Below are positions 1-8,546 of a stretch of 64,000 bases of DNA, one piece after another. Each line of letters begins with the position of its first letter. Position 1 is the stretch's first letter. Origin of the DNA: Streptomyces venezuelae (lineage in GTDB: Bacteria > Actinomycetota > Actinomycetes > Streptomycetales > Streptomycetaceae); NCBI RefSeq assembly GCF_008642295.1, contig NZ_CP029190.1, forward strand, positions 3,451,001 to 3,515,000. Direction: 5' to 3'. The notes under the pieces were generated by a model. That model saw only the letters and a list, made by a program, of their open reading frames with translations. It was not told the origin of the DNA and did no database searches. The translations under genes were made by a program, and so were the position numbers.

Positions 1-225
1 AACATCCCGCGCACCTCGCAGGAGCAGCTGCGGCTGCTCCCGAAGATCGCCCTCAAGGACATGCGCCCGGGCGATCTGATCATCTACTTCGACGATGCGA
101 GCCATGTCGGGATGTATGTGGGCGACGGCGCGATGGTGCACGCCCCCCGCCCCGGCCGGAACGTCACGATCGCGGGCGCGGGCTCGATGCCGATCAAGGC
201 GGTGGTGCGGCCGGACGCCCGGTAG
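1..225 (+). CDS. C40 (NlpC/P60) family peptidase, C-terminal fragment
   Basis: The reading frame is already open at base 1, so only the last 74 residues are visible. They contain KDMRPGDLIIYFDDASHVGM, the typical second half of an NlpC/P60 domain: the PGDL strand and the SHVG motif carrying the catalytic histidine. MVHAPRPG follows. The catalytic cysteine and any signal peptide lie upstream of the window. Family members cleave peptidoglycan stem peptides outside the membrane, and in Streptomyces several are secreted cell-wall hydrolases. The family call is secure; the exact protein cannot be named from this fragment. Confidence 0.85.
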   Translation, partial: NIPRTSQEQLRLLPKIALKDMRPGDLIIYFDDASHVGMYVGDGAMVHAPRPGRNVTIAGAGSMPIKAVVRPDAR

Positions 226-541
226 GCGTCCACCGCGTCCGTTCCATCCGGGGCGTCCGTTCCGTCCGGTGCATCCGGTGCATCCGGTGCATCCGGATTG
301 CCGGGTCCGCCCCGACCTTCCGAACCTTCCGAAGCGTCCGGATCGTGGGCCGAACCGTTCCGTCCACCGAGATGGACCCCCGCCCGGGCGTGATGTACGT
401 CATCCCGTCACCCGGGCCTTCGCCCCTGATGAGGGCATATGCCGGAGGCCCGCTCCCACCGGGGCATTCCGTCGGCCCGGGATGGCCCGCTAGGGTCGGC
501 ACGCAGCGCGCGACCTCGGGGGGAGGGAAGGAACCGAGACG
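226..541. other. Intergenic region with a short tandem repeat
   Basis: This 316-base gap lies between the NlpC/P60 gene and the phosphatase gene. It holds three exact copies of GTGCATCCG at 269-295 inside a wider stretch of degenerate TCCGT/TCCGG units. The downstream end (about 515-541) is purine-rich and contains the GGAAGGA ribosome binding site of the next gene. No reading frame with convincing codon use was found. Confidence 0.6.
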
Positions 542-1846
542 ATGACCGTACCCGTACCGCGGCAGAGGGACATCCCCGCCGCGGAGAGCGGTCAGCCCGG
601 CGCACCTCCGCAGCCGCTGACGCTGCTGGTGATCCAGGACGACCCCGGCGGCGGCCTCTCGGTTCCCGAGATCCTCGACGCCGACGGCCAGCGGATCCGC
701 ATCCGCACCGCCCGCAACCTCACCGAGGCCGCCCGGCTGCTCACCCAGGACGTGCACTGCATCCTGCTCGACCTGAGCCTGCCCGGCAGCGCCGCCCGCG
801 CGGTCGGCACGGCCGGCGGCCCCGCGGGCCCGGTCGCCGCCGCCCGTACCGTCACGGCGGTGGAGCCCGGCACGGACGAGCTCGCCACCCTCCGGCAGGT
901 GCTCCGGATCGCCCCGCGGCACGCCGTCCTCGTCCTGACCGCCGAGGCGGACGCGGACCGGGCCGCCGAGGCGGTCCGGGTCGGCGCCCAGGACTTCCTC
1001 TTCCGGGACGAGCTGGACGGCCGGCTGCTCAGCCGCGCCATCCGGTACGCGGTGGAACGCAAACGGGCCGACATCGCCCAGTACAAGCTCGCCGAATCCC
1101 GGCTCCGGGCCCAGGAGAACGCCCGGCTCGAACGCGGCCTGCTCCCCACCCCGCTGCTCGAAGGCGCCGACCTCCGGTTCGCCGCCCGCTACCGGCCCGG
1201 CCGCAGCCGCGCCCTGCTGGGCGGGGACTTCTACGACGCCGTCCGCACCCCCGACGGCACGGTGCACGCGATGATCGGCGACGTCTGCGGGCACGGCCCG
1301 GACGAGGCCGCCCTCGGCGTGGAGCTGCGCATCGCCTGGCGCGCGCTGACCCTCGCGGGCCTGTGCGGGGACGACCTGCTGGCCACCCTCCAGGAAGTGA
1401 TCGAGGTCGAGCGCCCCTGCGAGGAGATCTTCGCGACGCTCTGCACGGTGGACATCTCCCCCGACGGCCGCCGCGCCGGGCTGTGCCTGGCCGGCCACCC
1501 CGCCCCGCTGATAACCCGGCCGGGCAGACCGGCGACGCTGCTGCCGTACGAGGACAGCGGCCCGGCACTCGGACTGCTGCCGCGCGCCCGCTGGCCCCGC
1601 CGCCAGGTGGAGCTGGGCGGCACCTGGAGCCTGATGCTCTACACCGACGGCCTGATCGAGGGCCGTATCGGGGACGGGCGGGAACGGCTCGGGCAGGACG
1701 GAATGGTCGAGATGATCAACCGGCACCTGGAGCGCGGCCTGCGCGGCGAGGGGCTGCTGGAGGCAGCCGTCACCGAAGCCCGCCGCCTGAACGGCGGCGA
1801 GCTCACCGACGACGTCGCCGTCGTCCTCCTGGACCGCGCGGGGTAG
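542..1846 (+). CDS. Receiver-domain PP2C/SpoIIE-type serine phosphatase
   Basis: The 434-residue protein has an N-terminal response-regulator-like domain (about 28-185). It contains LLVIQDD, LLDLSLPG and VLVLTAEADAD, and an Ala/Gly-rich insertion of about 30 residues after the phospho-acceptor-like Asp. A SpoIIE/RsbU-type phosphatase domain follows, with GGDFYD (about 228) and GDVCGHG (about 245) supplying metal-binding aspartates and a C-terminal DDVAVVLL. Such proteins dephosphorylate anti-anti-sigma factors in partner-switching cascades. None of those partners lies next to it here, so the target is unknown. The ATG at 542 follows GGAAGGA at good spacing. The insertion between receiver strands is unusual and may change phosphorylation. 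Confidence 0.88.
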   Translation: MTVPVPRQRDIPAAESGQPGAPPQPLTLLVIQDDPGGGLSVPEILDADGQRIRIRTARNLTEAARLLTQDVHCILLDLSLPGSAARAVGTAGGPAGPVAAARTVTAVEPGTDELATLRQVLRIAPRHAVLVLTAEADADRAAEAVRVGAQDFLFRDELDGRLLSRAIRYAVERKRADIAQYKLAESRLRAQENARLERGLLPTPLLEGADLRFAARYRPGRSRALLGGDFYDAVRTPDGTVHAMIGDVCGHGPDEAALGVELRIAWRALTLAGLCGDDLLATLQEVIEVERPCEEIFATLCTVDISPDGRRAGLCLAGHPAPLITRPGRPATLLPYEDSGPALGLLPRARWPRRQVELGGTWSLMLYTDGLIEGRIGDGRERLGQDGMVEMINRHLERGLRGEGLLEAAVTEARRLNGGELTDDVAVVLLDRAG

Positions 1847-1862
1847 CGGGCCCGCCGCGGGG

Positions 1863-2192
1863 CTAGCGGTTGCCGTTGTAGGGCCCGTACGGCCCGTCGC
1901 TGCTGCTGCCGCGGCGCCCGCCGCCGGACACCCGCTTCAGCGCGGGCTTCACGTCGACCATGAACACGATCGAGGCGATGAGCCCGGCGATCTGCAGGAA
2001 CAGCATTCCCAGGAACAGGTCGACCACCACCGTGATCCCGAGGATCACCAGCCAGAACGTCTTGGTCTGCTTGTCGGCGGCCCGGTAGGCGTCCTCGCGC
2101 GCCAACAGCGCGAAGACGAAGGCGACGACGGCCAGCACCAGCATGGCGAGCCCGAGCAGCGCCACGACGGAATCGAACCCCTGAATCAACAT
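1863..2192 (-). CDS. DUF2516 family membrane protein
   Basis: This 109-residue protein has three hydrophobic segments (about 8-30, 46-62 and 63-80) and a polar tail rich in Gly, Ser and Arg ending GPYGPYNGNR. The length, the early FVFALLAREDAYRA segment and the TKTFWLVILG segment match the actinobacterial DUF2516 family, which has no known function. It lies downstream of the HbhA-like gene on the same strand, but a hairpin sits between them, so it probably has its own transcript. Membrane location is clear; the role is not. Confidence 0.8.
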   Translation of the reverse strand: MLIQGFDSVVALLGLAMLVLAVVAFVFALLAREDAYRAADKQTKTFWLVILGITVVVDLFLGMLFLQIAGLIASIVFMVDVKPALKRVSGGGRRGSSSDGPYGPYNGNR

Positions 2193-2250
2193 GCCCTCTA
2201 CCGCCTCACGACGCGCTTGGCCTCTGTTCCGTCCACGCTACAGACAGAAC

Positions 2251-2279
2251 GGACCGGACACCGTGAAGGTGCCCGGTCC
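2251..2279 (-). terminator. Terminator-like hairpin after the HbhA-like gene
   Basis: GGACCGGACACC (2251-2262) pairs with GGTGCCCGGTCC (2268-2279) across a 5-base loop with one mismatch. It lies 34 bases beyond the stop codon of the minus-strand HbhA-like gene. There is no U-run, which is common for Streptomyces terminators. Confidence 0.6.
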
Positions 2280-2312
2280 ATCCTGTGGTCACTCCGTCAC
2301 ACCGTCACACCG

Positions 2313-2882
2313 TCACTCAACAGGAGTGGCCTTCTTCGCCGCGGTCCTGCGGGTGGCGGTCCGCTTGGCGGCCGGCTTCTCCGCATCGGCCGAGGCCTCC
2401 GCCGGCTCCGGCTCGGAAGCCGGCTCGGGCTCGACCACCGCGGCCACGTCGATGATGTCCTCGGCCACCTCGCCGCGCCACTGCCGGACGGCCTGCTCGC
2501 CGTGCTCGGCAACCCGGTCGTAGGTCTCCTTGGCACGCACCGCGTACTCGGCGGCCACCCCGACCCCGCGCAGCGCGAGGTCCTGGGCGGTCTCCCCGAT
2601 CTTCTTGGGGTCGATGCTCTTCGGGTCGATCGACCCGAGCGCCCCGACCACCCCGACGACCTTGGCGGCAACCGCCTCCAGGTCCTCCTTGGCCCGCTCC
2701 TGCACGGCCTTGGGGTCGGTGTTGCGCACCGCCTCGATGCGCGCCGGAGCCTCGGCCCGCAGCTGGTCGATCAGCCCCGGCACCTTCTTGGCCTGCTGCA
2801 CGGCGTAATCGGCCGTGCCGGCGGCGAAGTAGAGCGGGGTCGGGTCGGTCAGGGTCTTCTTCAGGTCATCGGCGATGGCCAT
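2313..2882 (-). CDS. HbhA-like coiled-coil protein with basic tail
   Basis: From the ATG at 2882 the product is 189 residues. It starts MAIADDLKKTLTDPTPLYFA, followed by long amphipathic helices (about 20-140), an acidic Glu/Pro/Ala linker and a basic tail, KPAAKRTATRRTAAKKATP. This architecture resembles mycobacterial heparin-binding hemagglutinin HbhA: a helical body with a Lys/Ala/Pro-rich C-terminus. The open frame extends upstream, but that part overlaps the XRE regulator gene in another frame and has unnatural composition, so the internal ATG was chosen. The neighbouring upstream XRE regulator may control it. The function in a soil bacterium is unproven; surface binding or nucleoid binding are both conceivable. 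Confidence 0.72.
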   Translation of the reverse strand: MAIADDLKKTLTDPTPLYFAAGTADYAVQQAKKVPGLIDQLRAEAPARIEAVRNTDPKAVQERAKEDLEAVAAKVVGVVGALGSIDPKSIDPKKIGETAQDLALRGVGVAAEYAVRAKETYDRVAEHGEQAVRQWRGEVAEDIIDVAAVVEPEPASEPEPAEASADAEKPAAKRTATRRTAAKKATPVE

Positions 2883-2907
2883 CTTGCCGGTCCTCCCGGA
2901 TCGCATT

Positions 2908-3297
2908 TCACTTCGTGGACGGCACCTCGTCAGCGGGGGGCTCGCCCTCGCTGAGCGCGTTCTCCTTGCGGAACGATTCGTAGATCTGCAGCAGCACCTG
3001 CTTCTGCCGCTCGTTGATGGACGGGTCGCCCAGAATGACGGCCCGTGTCTCGACCTCGTCCCGGTCCCGCTCGTCGAGGATCCCGGCCTGCACGTACAGG
3101 GTCTCCGCGGAGATCCGCAGTGCCTTGGCCAGCTGCTGCAGGATGTCCGCGCTCGGCTTGCGCAGCCCGCGCTCGATCTGACTGAGATACGGATTCGACA
3201 CCCCTGCCGCATCGGCCAGCTGCCGCAACGAGAGCTGCGCCTGGCGGCGCTGCTCGCGCAGGTACTCGCCGAGATTCCCGACATTGAGGGATGCCAT
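2908..3297 (-). CDS. XRE-family helix-turn-helix regulator
   Basis: The 129-residue protein begins MASLNVGNLGEYLREQRR. A complete XRE helix-turn-helix spans about 10-66, with SLRQLADAAGVSNPYLSQIE as the recognition unit. A helical C-terminal half containing INERQKQVLLQIYESF may mediate dimerisation. The start at 3297 was preferred over the longer open frame because it matches the domain boundary. The gene lies 25 bases upstream of the HbhA-like gene on the same strand, so the two probably form an operon. A perfect palindrome at 3327-3346 just upstream suggests autoregulation. Ligand and regulon are unknown. Confidence 0.85.
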   Translation of the reverse strand: MASLNVGNLGEYLREQRRQAQLSLRQLADAAGVSNPYLSQIERGLRKPSADILQQLAKALRISAETLYVQAGILDERDRDEVETRAVILGDPSINERQKQVLLQIYESFRKENALSEGEPPADEVPSTK

Positions 3298-3326
3298 GTC
3301 CCGATCCTCCCGCACCCTGCTAACTT

Positions 3327-3346
3327 TTGCAAGCAGTCGCTTGCAA
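3327..3346. promoter_or_regulatory. Candidate operator palindrome of the XRE regulator
   Basis: TTGCAAGC and GCTTGCAA form a perfect 8-base inverted repeat around a 4-base spacer. It lies 30 bases upstream of the XRE regulator start, where a promoter is expected. This fits a dimeric repressor site; the assignment to this regulator is inferred from position only. Confidence 0.55.
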
Positions 3347-3371
3347 CATCTCCCACCCCGGCGGTCTGACC

Positions 3372-4160
3372 TCAGGTCAGCGGCCGGCGGCCCGTGATGA
3401 CCGTGGCCGACCATTCCTCCGAGGAGTCCGCGCGGACCGTGAGGCCCGCCGAGGTCATGGCCGAGGCGGTTGCCGGGGACTGGCGGGTGCTCGTCTCGAT
3501 CAGCAGGTGCCCGCCCCCGGCCAGCCACGACAGGGCCCCCTCGGCCACCCGGCGCTGCACCGACAGACCGTCCGGGCCGCCGTCCAGGGCCGCACGGGGC
3601 TCGTGGTCGCGGGCTTCCGGCGGGAGCAGGGCGATGGAGTCCGTAGGGACGTACGGGGCGTTCACCACCAGCAGGGAGATCCGGCCGCGCAGGGCGGCCG
3701 GGAGGGCCGCATAGAGGTCGCCCTCGTGCACCCGGCCGCCGTACGGGGCGACATTGCGCCGGGCGTAGCCCAGCGCCACCGGGTCGATGTCCGCCGCGTG
3801 CAGCTCCGTGCCGGGCACGGCCGCGGCCACCGCCGCGCCCACCGCGCCCACCCCGCAGCACAGGTCCACCACCACCGCACCGGGGCGGGCCAGCGCCGCC
3901 GCCTGCTGCACCAGGAACTCGGTGCGCCGGCGCGGCACGAAGGCGCCCTGGCCGACCGCCATCCGCAGTCCGCAGAACTCCGCCCAGCCCACCACATGCT
4001 CCAAGGGATGGCCGACCGCCCGGAGTTCCACCATCCGCGCCAGGTCCGCGCCCTCCGCCGCCGCGCCCAGCAGCAGTTCGGCCTCCTCCTCCGCGAACAC
4101 GCAGCCCGCCGCGCGGAGCGTGTCCACCACCCAGCCGGCGTTCGCCGCAGTTGCTGCCAC
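3372..4160 (-). CDS. PrmC/HemK-like protein (glutamine-N5) methyltransferase
   Basis: The 262-residue protein has a class I SAM-methyltransferase fold. VVDLCCGVGAVG (about 97-108) is the SAM-binding motif, and AADID and NAPYVPTD (about 167-174) follow. PrmC enzymes methylate the GGQ glutamine of release factors and carry NPPY at this place. Here the second residue is Ala (NAPY), so the substrate may differ. The GTG start at 4160 directly abuts the stop codon of the sigma factor gene at 4161, which suggests translational coupling. Confidence 0.8.
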   Translation of the reverse strand: MAATAANAGWVVDTLRAAGCVFAEEEAELLLGAAAEGADLARMVELRAVGHPLEHVVGWAEFCGLRMAVGQGAFVPRRRTEFLVQQAAALARPGAVVVDLCCGVGAVGAAVAAAVPGTELHAADIDPVALGYARRNVAPYGGRVHEGDLYAALPAALRGRISLLVVNAPYVPTDSIALLPPEARDHEPRAALDGGPDGLSVQRRVAEGALSWLAGGGHLLIETSTRQSPATASAMTSAGLTVRADSSEEWSATVITGRRPLT

Positions 4161-5075
4161 TCAGTCCTCCAAGACCGTCACATCGAGTCGTTCCAGTCGC
4201 GCCGGGTCGGCCAGGACGTCGATCGCCACAATCCTGCCCCCGCTGACGGTGAAGCCCATCAGCGCCACCGGCTTGCCCTCCGGCATGGTCACCACCCCCG
4301 GCGCCCCGTTCACCAGCGCCGGACGCGCGTACGGCGACAGCCGCTGGAAGGTGAGCGCCTGCCGGGCCACCGCCGCCGCGCCGCGCACCAGCCGCGAAGC
4401 ACCGCCACCCGCCTCCCCCAGGTCCACCCGCAACACCACCTCCGGGTCCAGCACCGTCAGCAGTTCCTCGAAGTCGCCGCTGCGGGAGGCCGACAGGAAC
4501 GCCCCCACCACCCTGCGCTGCCGGATCAGATCCGTGTCCGGCACCGGCGCCGCCCCCTGCACCCGCCGGCGGGCCCGGCTGGCCAGCTGGCGGGCCGCCG
4601 CCGGGCTCCGCTCCACGATGGGCGCGATCTCGTCGAACGGCACACCGAACATGTCGTGCAGGACGAACGACAGCCGTTCGGCGGGCGCCAGCTGCTCCAG
4701 TACCACCAGCAGCGCCAGCCCCACCGAGTCGGCCAGCAGCACTTCCTGCTCCGGGTCGAGCCCCTCGGGCGGGCTCAGGATCGGTTCCGGCACCCGCACC
4801 CCGAGGGGTTCCTCGCGCCGGGCCCGGCGGACCCGCAGCTGGTCCAGGCAGACCCGGGCAACCACCGTGGTCAGCCAGCCGCCCAGGTTCTCCACCTCGC
4901 GGGTGGAGGTCCGGTCGAGCCGGAACCAGGCCTCCTGAACGGCATCTTCCGCCTCGCTGAGCGAGCCGAGCATCCGGTAGGCGACCGCCCGCAGATGGGA
5001 CCGCCGCTCCTCGAAACGGGCCGCCAGGAAATCCCGGTCCCGGTCGTCAACGCCTGCGCCGAATTCGTTGGTCAT
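4161..5075 (-). CDS. ECF41/SigJ-type RNA polymerase sigma factor
   Basis: The 304-residue protein contains sigma region 2 (about 22-85, with HLRAVAYRMLGSLSEAEDAV and WLTTVVARVCLDQLR) and region 4 (about 125-175, with FVLHDMFGVPFDEIAPIV). It ends with a SnoaL/NTF2-like extension (about 185-300). ECF41 sigma factors use this extension to regulate their own activity in place of an anti-sigma factor. In the known family, sigma targets usually include a neighbouring oxidoreductase or carboxymuconolactone decarboxylase gene; here the neighbours are a methyltransferase and an acetyltransferase instead. It sits 36 bases after the Eis-like gene, so the three minus-strand genes may be co-transcribed. 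Confidence 0.9.
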   Translation of the reverse strand: MTNEFGAGVDDRDRDFLAARFEERRSHLRAVAYRMLGSLSEAEDAVQEAWFRLDRTSTREVENLGGWLTTVVARVCLDQLRVRRARREEPLGVRVPEPILSPPEGLDPEQEVLLADSVGLALLVVLEQLAPAERLSFVLHDMFGVPFDEIAPIVERSPAAARQLASRARRRVQGAAPVPDTDLIRQRRVVGAFLSASRSGDFEELLTVLDPEVVLRVDLGEAGGGASRLVRGAAAVARQALTFQRLSPYARPALVNGAPGVVTMPEGKPVALMGFTVSGGRIVAIDVLADPARLERLDVTVLED

Positions 5076-5111
5076 GCCCTTCTGACGCAGCCGCAGCCGC
5101 GGATGTGACCG

Positions 5112-6356
5112 TCAGAAAATGTCCGGGCACCAGGGCCGCCGGGCCGTCCGGAACACCGCGTCCGCCAGCGCCACCGCCCCCGGCCGCAGCTCCCGCACCC
5201 GGCCGAGCGCCGCCAGCCGGGCCGCCGAGCCGTCGCCCAGGTAGAGGGCGCCCAGTTCCGCGACGCCGAGCACCAGGTCCGGCTCGGCACCGGTGGTCCC
5301 ACAGGTGCCGGCGCCCGCATCGAGCAGGTAGCGGCCGGCCGCCAGACCCTGCGGATCCTCGACCTCCAGCACCAGTTGCCCGGGCACCTCGTACGTCCGC
5401 GCCCGGAGCGCCCGTACGACGTCCAGCAGCCGCACCCACAGCAGGTCCGCGGAGACCAGCGTGCGGGCCGACCGCGGGTCCGGCAGCAGCTGCGTCACCA
5501 GGTCGTCCGGGGCGCGGTGGCCGGTGCGGACCTTCAGCACCCAGTCGATGGAGCAGAGGAAGTGCCACAGGGCGCGCTCCGCCCGCGGGTTCACCGCCAG
5601 CAGGTCCGAGACCTGCACGGTGTTCAGCGGGACCTTCGCGTCCGTCCAGTGCTCATCGGACCGGTAGGAGGCGTAGCCCTGTGCCTCGCCGTCGGCCGAG
5701 CGGTACACGGCGAAGTACTTCTCCTTGTACGGGCGGGAGTCGAGCGCCTCCAGACCGGTGTCCAGGTTCCACCACCGCTCGTCGCGGCTGACCACGCCCG
5801 GGGTCACCGCCCGCAGCCGCCCGTGCAGTCCGGGGCCGGTCCGGCGGGCCTCGGCCGCGTCCACCAGGTCGATCCGGCCGCCGTCGTCGGGCACCGGAAG
5901 GCGGCGGTCCAGGCCGGTACGCGCGACGTCGATCTCCCATTCCACCGTCGAGGTGGCGGGCCCGAACCCGTACCGGCCGTAGATCGGGTACTCGGCGGCT
6001 ATGAGGGTGGCCAGCACGTCGCCGCGCTCCTTGGCCGCCGCCAGGTCCGCCGTCATCATCCGGGTGAGCAGGCCGCGGCGCCGGTGCGTGGGCAGCACCG
6101 AGACGGCGGAGACCGCGTTCGCGGGGAGCACTGCACCGCCGGGCACGGTGAGTTCCTGCGCGAACGTCCGGAACGTGGCCACACAGCCGCCGGTGTCCGG
6201 GTCGAAGGCCCCCACCGTCCGGTTGAGGTCGTTGTACTTGATCCGCTGGGCGACGTCCCCGTCCGTGACCAGAGGCGAGGAGAGGAAGCCGGTCTGTACC
6301 GTGCGCAGCCAGTCGGCCAGCTCGGATTCTGTGACGGAACGGATGTCGGCACTCAT
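5112..6356 (-). CDS. Eis-like GNAT N-acetyltransferase
   Basis: From the ATG at 6356 the product is 414 residues, the usual size for the Eis (enhanced intracellular survival) family. The N-terminal GNAT domain has [18 protein letters not shown], an acetyl-CoA pyrophosphate loop, and [10 protein letters not shown], which carries the tyrosine expected to be the general acid. The protein ends in a phenylalanine, whose terminal carboxylate acts as base in characterised Eis enzymes. Eis proteins acetylate amines, including aminoglycosides, at several positions. The open frame continues far upstream through the rsiG gene, but only the MSADIRSV start fits the family. Confidence 0.88.
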   Translation of the reverse strand: MSADIRSVTESELADWLRTVQTGFLSSPLVTDGDVAQRIKYNDLNRTVGAFDPDTGGCVATFRTFAQELTVPGGAVLPANAVSAVSVLPTHRRRGLLTRMMTADLAAAKERGDVLATLIAAEYPIYGRYGFGPATSTVEWEIDVARTGLDRRLPVPDDGGRIDLVDAAEARRTGPGLHGRLRAVTPGVVSRDERWWNLDTGLEALDSRPYKEKYFAVYRSADGEAQGYASYRSDEHWTDAKVPLNTVQVSDLLAVNPRAERALWHFLCSIDWVLKVRTGHRAPDDLVTQLLPDPRSARTLVSADLLWVRLLDVVRALRARTYEVPGQLVLEVEDPQGLAAGRYLLDAGAGTCGTTGAEPDLVLGVAELGALYLGDGSAARLAALGRVRELRPGAVALADAVFRTARRPWCPDIF

Positions 6357-6397
6357 GCCAGGCACGCTAGCCGCCGGTCCGCGGTCCGTCGCCTGAA

Positions 6398-6985
6398 TTA
6401 CGCGAGCAGGTCGTCCACCTGTGCCTCGCCCTCCCGGTAGCGGCGGGTGATCTCCGCACTGCAGTCGTCGGCGGTGCGCTGGAGCTGCTGCCGGCGCCGG
6501 GACACCTGCTGCTCGTACCGGACCAGCCGGCCCATGGCGTCGTGGAGTTCGGCGTCGGTACGGGCCGCCAGGTCGGAGAGTTCCACATCGGCCAGCATCT
6601 CGGCGGCCAGCAGCCGGAACTCCTCGCTCTGCGGGGTGCCGAGGGTGACATGGCGGGCGGAGACGCTGCGGCTGGAGGGGGCGTCGGCGAGGATCTCGGA
6701 CAGCCGGTCCACGACCACCGCCGGCACCTCCCGGCCCGCCGGGCCCTCCTGGTCGGTCCGCCGGGCCAGTTCGGCGCGCAGGATGTCGATGCGGCCCTGC
6801 AGGATTCTGCGGATGTAGCTCAGGTCGGCCTCGTCGCGCTGGGCGTCCCGGCGCAGGGCCCGCAGTTCGGGCAGTCCGAGGCCGAGGACCCCGGGCGGCT
6901 GGACGTCCGGGGTGCGCTGTGCGGGCGGGCGCACCGCCGACACCGGGCCTGCGGCTGCAGCTGCAGAGGTACCAGAAGTATTCAT
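6398..6985 (-). CDS. rsiG: RsiG, c-di-GMP-responsive anti-sigma factor for WhiG
   Basis: The 195-residue, largely helical protein contains two copies of the RsiG signature E(X)3S(X)2R(X)3Q(X)3D. The first runs from the E of [16 protein letters not shown] (about 53-68), the second from the E of [16 protein letters not shown] (about 165-180). In Streptomyces RsiG these two antiparallel motifs bind a c-di-GMP dimer, letting RsiG sequester WhiG and delay sporulation. The N-terminus is Ala/Pro-rich and probably disordered. The ATG at 6985 was preferred to one at 7036. The gene is transcribed away from dtd. Confidence 0.93.
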   Translation of the reverse strand: MNTSGTSAAAAAGPVSAVRPPAQRTPDVQPPGVLGLGLPELRALRRDAQRDEADLSYIRRILQGRIDILRAELARRTDQEGPAGREVPAVVVDRLSEILADAPSSRSVSARHVTLGTPQSEEFRLLAAEMLADVELSDLAARTDAELHDAMGRLVRYEQQVSRRRQQLQRTADDCSAEITRRYREGEAQVDDLLA

Positions 6986-7117
6986 ACGAACGTGTCCGTC
7001 CCCTCGACCGGTGCATGGGGCACCGCCTCCGTGCATCGTGCCACTGACGGTGGGGCGGACGCAGGCTCAGTGCACCCGATCGGCCCCGGACGGGTGCACG
7101 CCTGATACACAGGTGGT

Positions 7118-7543
7118 ATGCGAGCAGTGGTGCAGAGGGTGGACGGCGCGAGTGTGGTCGTGGCCGGTGAGACCGTGGGCGAGATCGTCGGCGAGGGGCT
7201 GTGTGTGCTGGTGGGGGTGACCCACGAGGACACCCCGGAGAAGGCGGCGCAGCTGGCCCGCAAGCTGTGGTCGCTGCGGATCCTGGAGGGCGAGAAGTCC
7301 TGCAGTGACAACGGCGCGCCGCTGCTGGTGATCTCCCAGTTCACGCTCTACGGGGACGCCCGCAAGGGCCGCCGCCCCACCTGGAACGCGGCGGCCCCCG
7401 GGGATGTCGCGGAGCCGCTGGTGGACGAGGTGGTGGCGCAGCTGCGGCAGCTGGGCGCGACGGTGGAGACGGGCCGGTTCGGTGCGGACATGCGGGTCTC
7501 GCTGACCAACCACGGCCCGTTCACCGTGCTCCTCGACCTGTAA
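7118..7543 (+). CDS. dtd: D-aminoacyl-tRNA deacylase
   Basis: The 141-residue protein matches DTD throughout: [13 protein letters not shown] at the start, SQFTLYGD near the middle and [11 protein letters not shown] at the end. DTD hydrolyses D-amino acids mischarged onto tRNA, using cross-subunit Gly-Pro motifs. The usual second motif is NxGPVT; here it is NHGPFT, a tolerated variant. The gene diverges from rsiG and converges with ygfZ. Confidence 0.95.
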   Translation: MRAVVQRVDGASVVVAGETVGEIVGEGLCVLVGVTHEDTPEKAAQLARKLWSLRILEGEKSCSDNGAPLLVISQFTLYGDARKGRRPTWNAAAPGDVAEPLVDEVVAQLRQLGATVETGRFGADMRVSLTNHGPFTVLLDL

Positions 7544-7571
7544 GGCCGGCAAACCGATACGGCCGCCCTGC

Positions 7572-8537
7572 TCAGGGAGCGACCACGACCTCCTGGGCCG
7601 CCGCGGTCGTCCCGGCCAGCAGCGCCGCATCCACCGGCACGTTCCGCTTGACCAGCGCGAGCGCGATCGGGCCGAGCTCGTGGTGGCGCACCGAGGTGGT
7701 GACGAAGCCCAGCTGGCGGCCCTCGGGGCCGTCGGCGGCCAGCCGTACCGGCGTCCCGTGCGGCGGCAGCAGCACCTCGGAGCCGTCCAGGTGGAGGAAG
7801 ACCAGGCGGCGCGGCGGCTTCCCCAGGTTGTGGACACGGGCGACCGTCTCCTGGCCGCGGTAGCAGCCCTTCTGCAGGTGCACGGCGGTACCGATCCAGC
7901 CCAGTTCGTGCGGGATGGTGCGGTGGTCGGTCTCCAGGCCCAGCCGCGGCCGGTGCGCCTCCACGCGCAGCGCCTCGTACGCCAGGAGGCCGGCGGCGGG
8001 GCCGTGGGCGGCGGCGAAGCCGGTCAGCTCGGCGCGCGGCAGGAACACATCACGGCCGGCGGGGGTCTCCCGTACGACGTACTTTCCGGGGAGTTCCGTG
8101 ATGGAGCCGGCGGGCAGGTGTACGACGGCGAAATCGGCGGTCCGGTCCGCGACCTCCACCCGGTAGAAGAACTTCATCGACTCCAGGTAGTCGATCAGCG
8201 CCGGCACGGTGTCCGGTTCCACGTGCGCCCAGACCGTCTCGCCGTCGTCGACGAGGTAGAGGGCGTGCTCGATGTGGCCGTTGGCGGAGAGGATCAGCGC
8301 CTCGGTGGCCTGCCCCGGCGGCAGTTCGGTGAGGTGCTGGGTGAGCAGCAGGTGCAGCCAGCTCAGCCGCTCCGGTCCGGTGACGGTGAGGACTCCGCGG
8401 TGCGAGAGGTCGACGAAGCCGCGGCCGTCCGCGAGCGCGCGCTGTTCGCCGTACAGCTCTCCGTAGTGGGCGGCGACGCCTTCGTCACGGCCTTCGGCGG
8501 GCACGGCACCGGGCAGATCAAGCAAAGGGCTGGTCAT
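7572..8537 (-). CDS. ygfZ: YgfZ-type folate-binding protein
   Basis: The 321-residue protein belongs to the GcvT-like YgfZ family. The diagnostic KGCYRGQE motif lies at residues 223-230, with the conserved cysteine. The N-terminal FVDLSHRGVLTVTGPERL is typical of the tetrahydrofolate-binding fold. YgfZ/IBA57 proteins help assemble or repair certain Fe-S enzymes in a folate-dependent manner. The start lies 9 bases after the nur stop codon, so both genes are likely one transcript. Confidence 0.9.
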   Translation of the reverse strand: MTSPLLDLPGAVPAEGRDEGVAAHYGELYGEQRALADGRGFVDLSHRGVLTVTGPERLSWLHLLLTQHLTELPPGQATEALILSANGHIEHALYLVDDGETVWAHVEPDTVPALIDYLESMKFFYRVEVADRTADFAVVHLPAGSITELPGKYVVRETPAGRDVFLPRAELTGFAAAHGPAAGLLAYEALRVEAHRPRLGLETDHRTIPHELGWIGTAVHLQKGCYRGQETVARVHNLGKPPRRLVFLHLDGSEVLLPPHGTPVRLAADGPEGRQLGFVTTSVRHHELGPIALALVKRNVPVDAALLAGTTAAAQEVVVAP

Positions 8538-8546
8538 AGGGCAAGC

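Noticed and set aside
194..1726. 510-residue open frame antisense to the phosphatase gene
   Set aside because: It is the shadow of a high-GC gene; composition is unnatural and no ribosome binding site exists.
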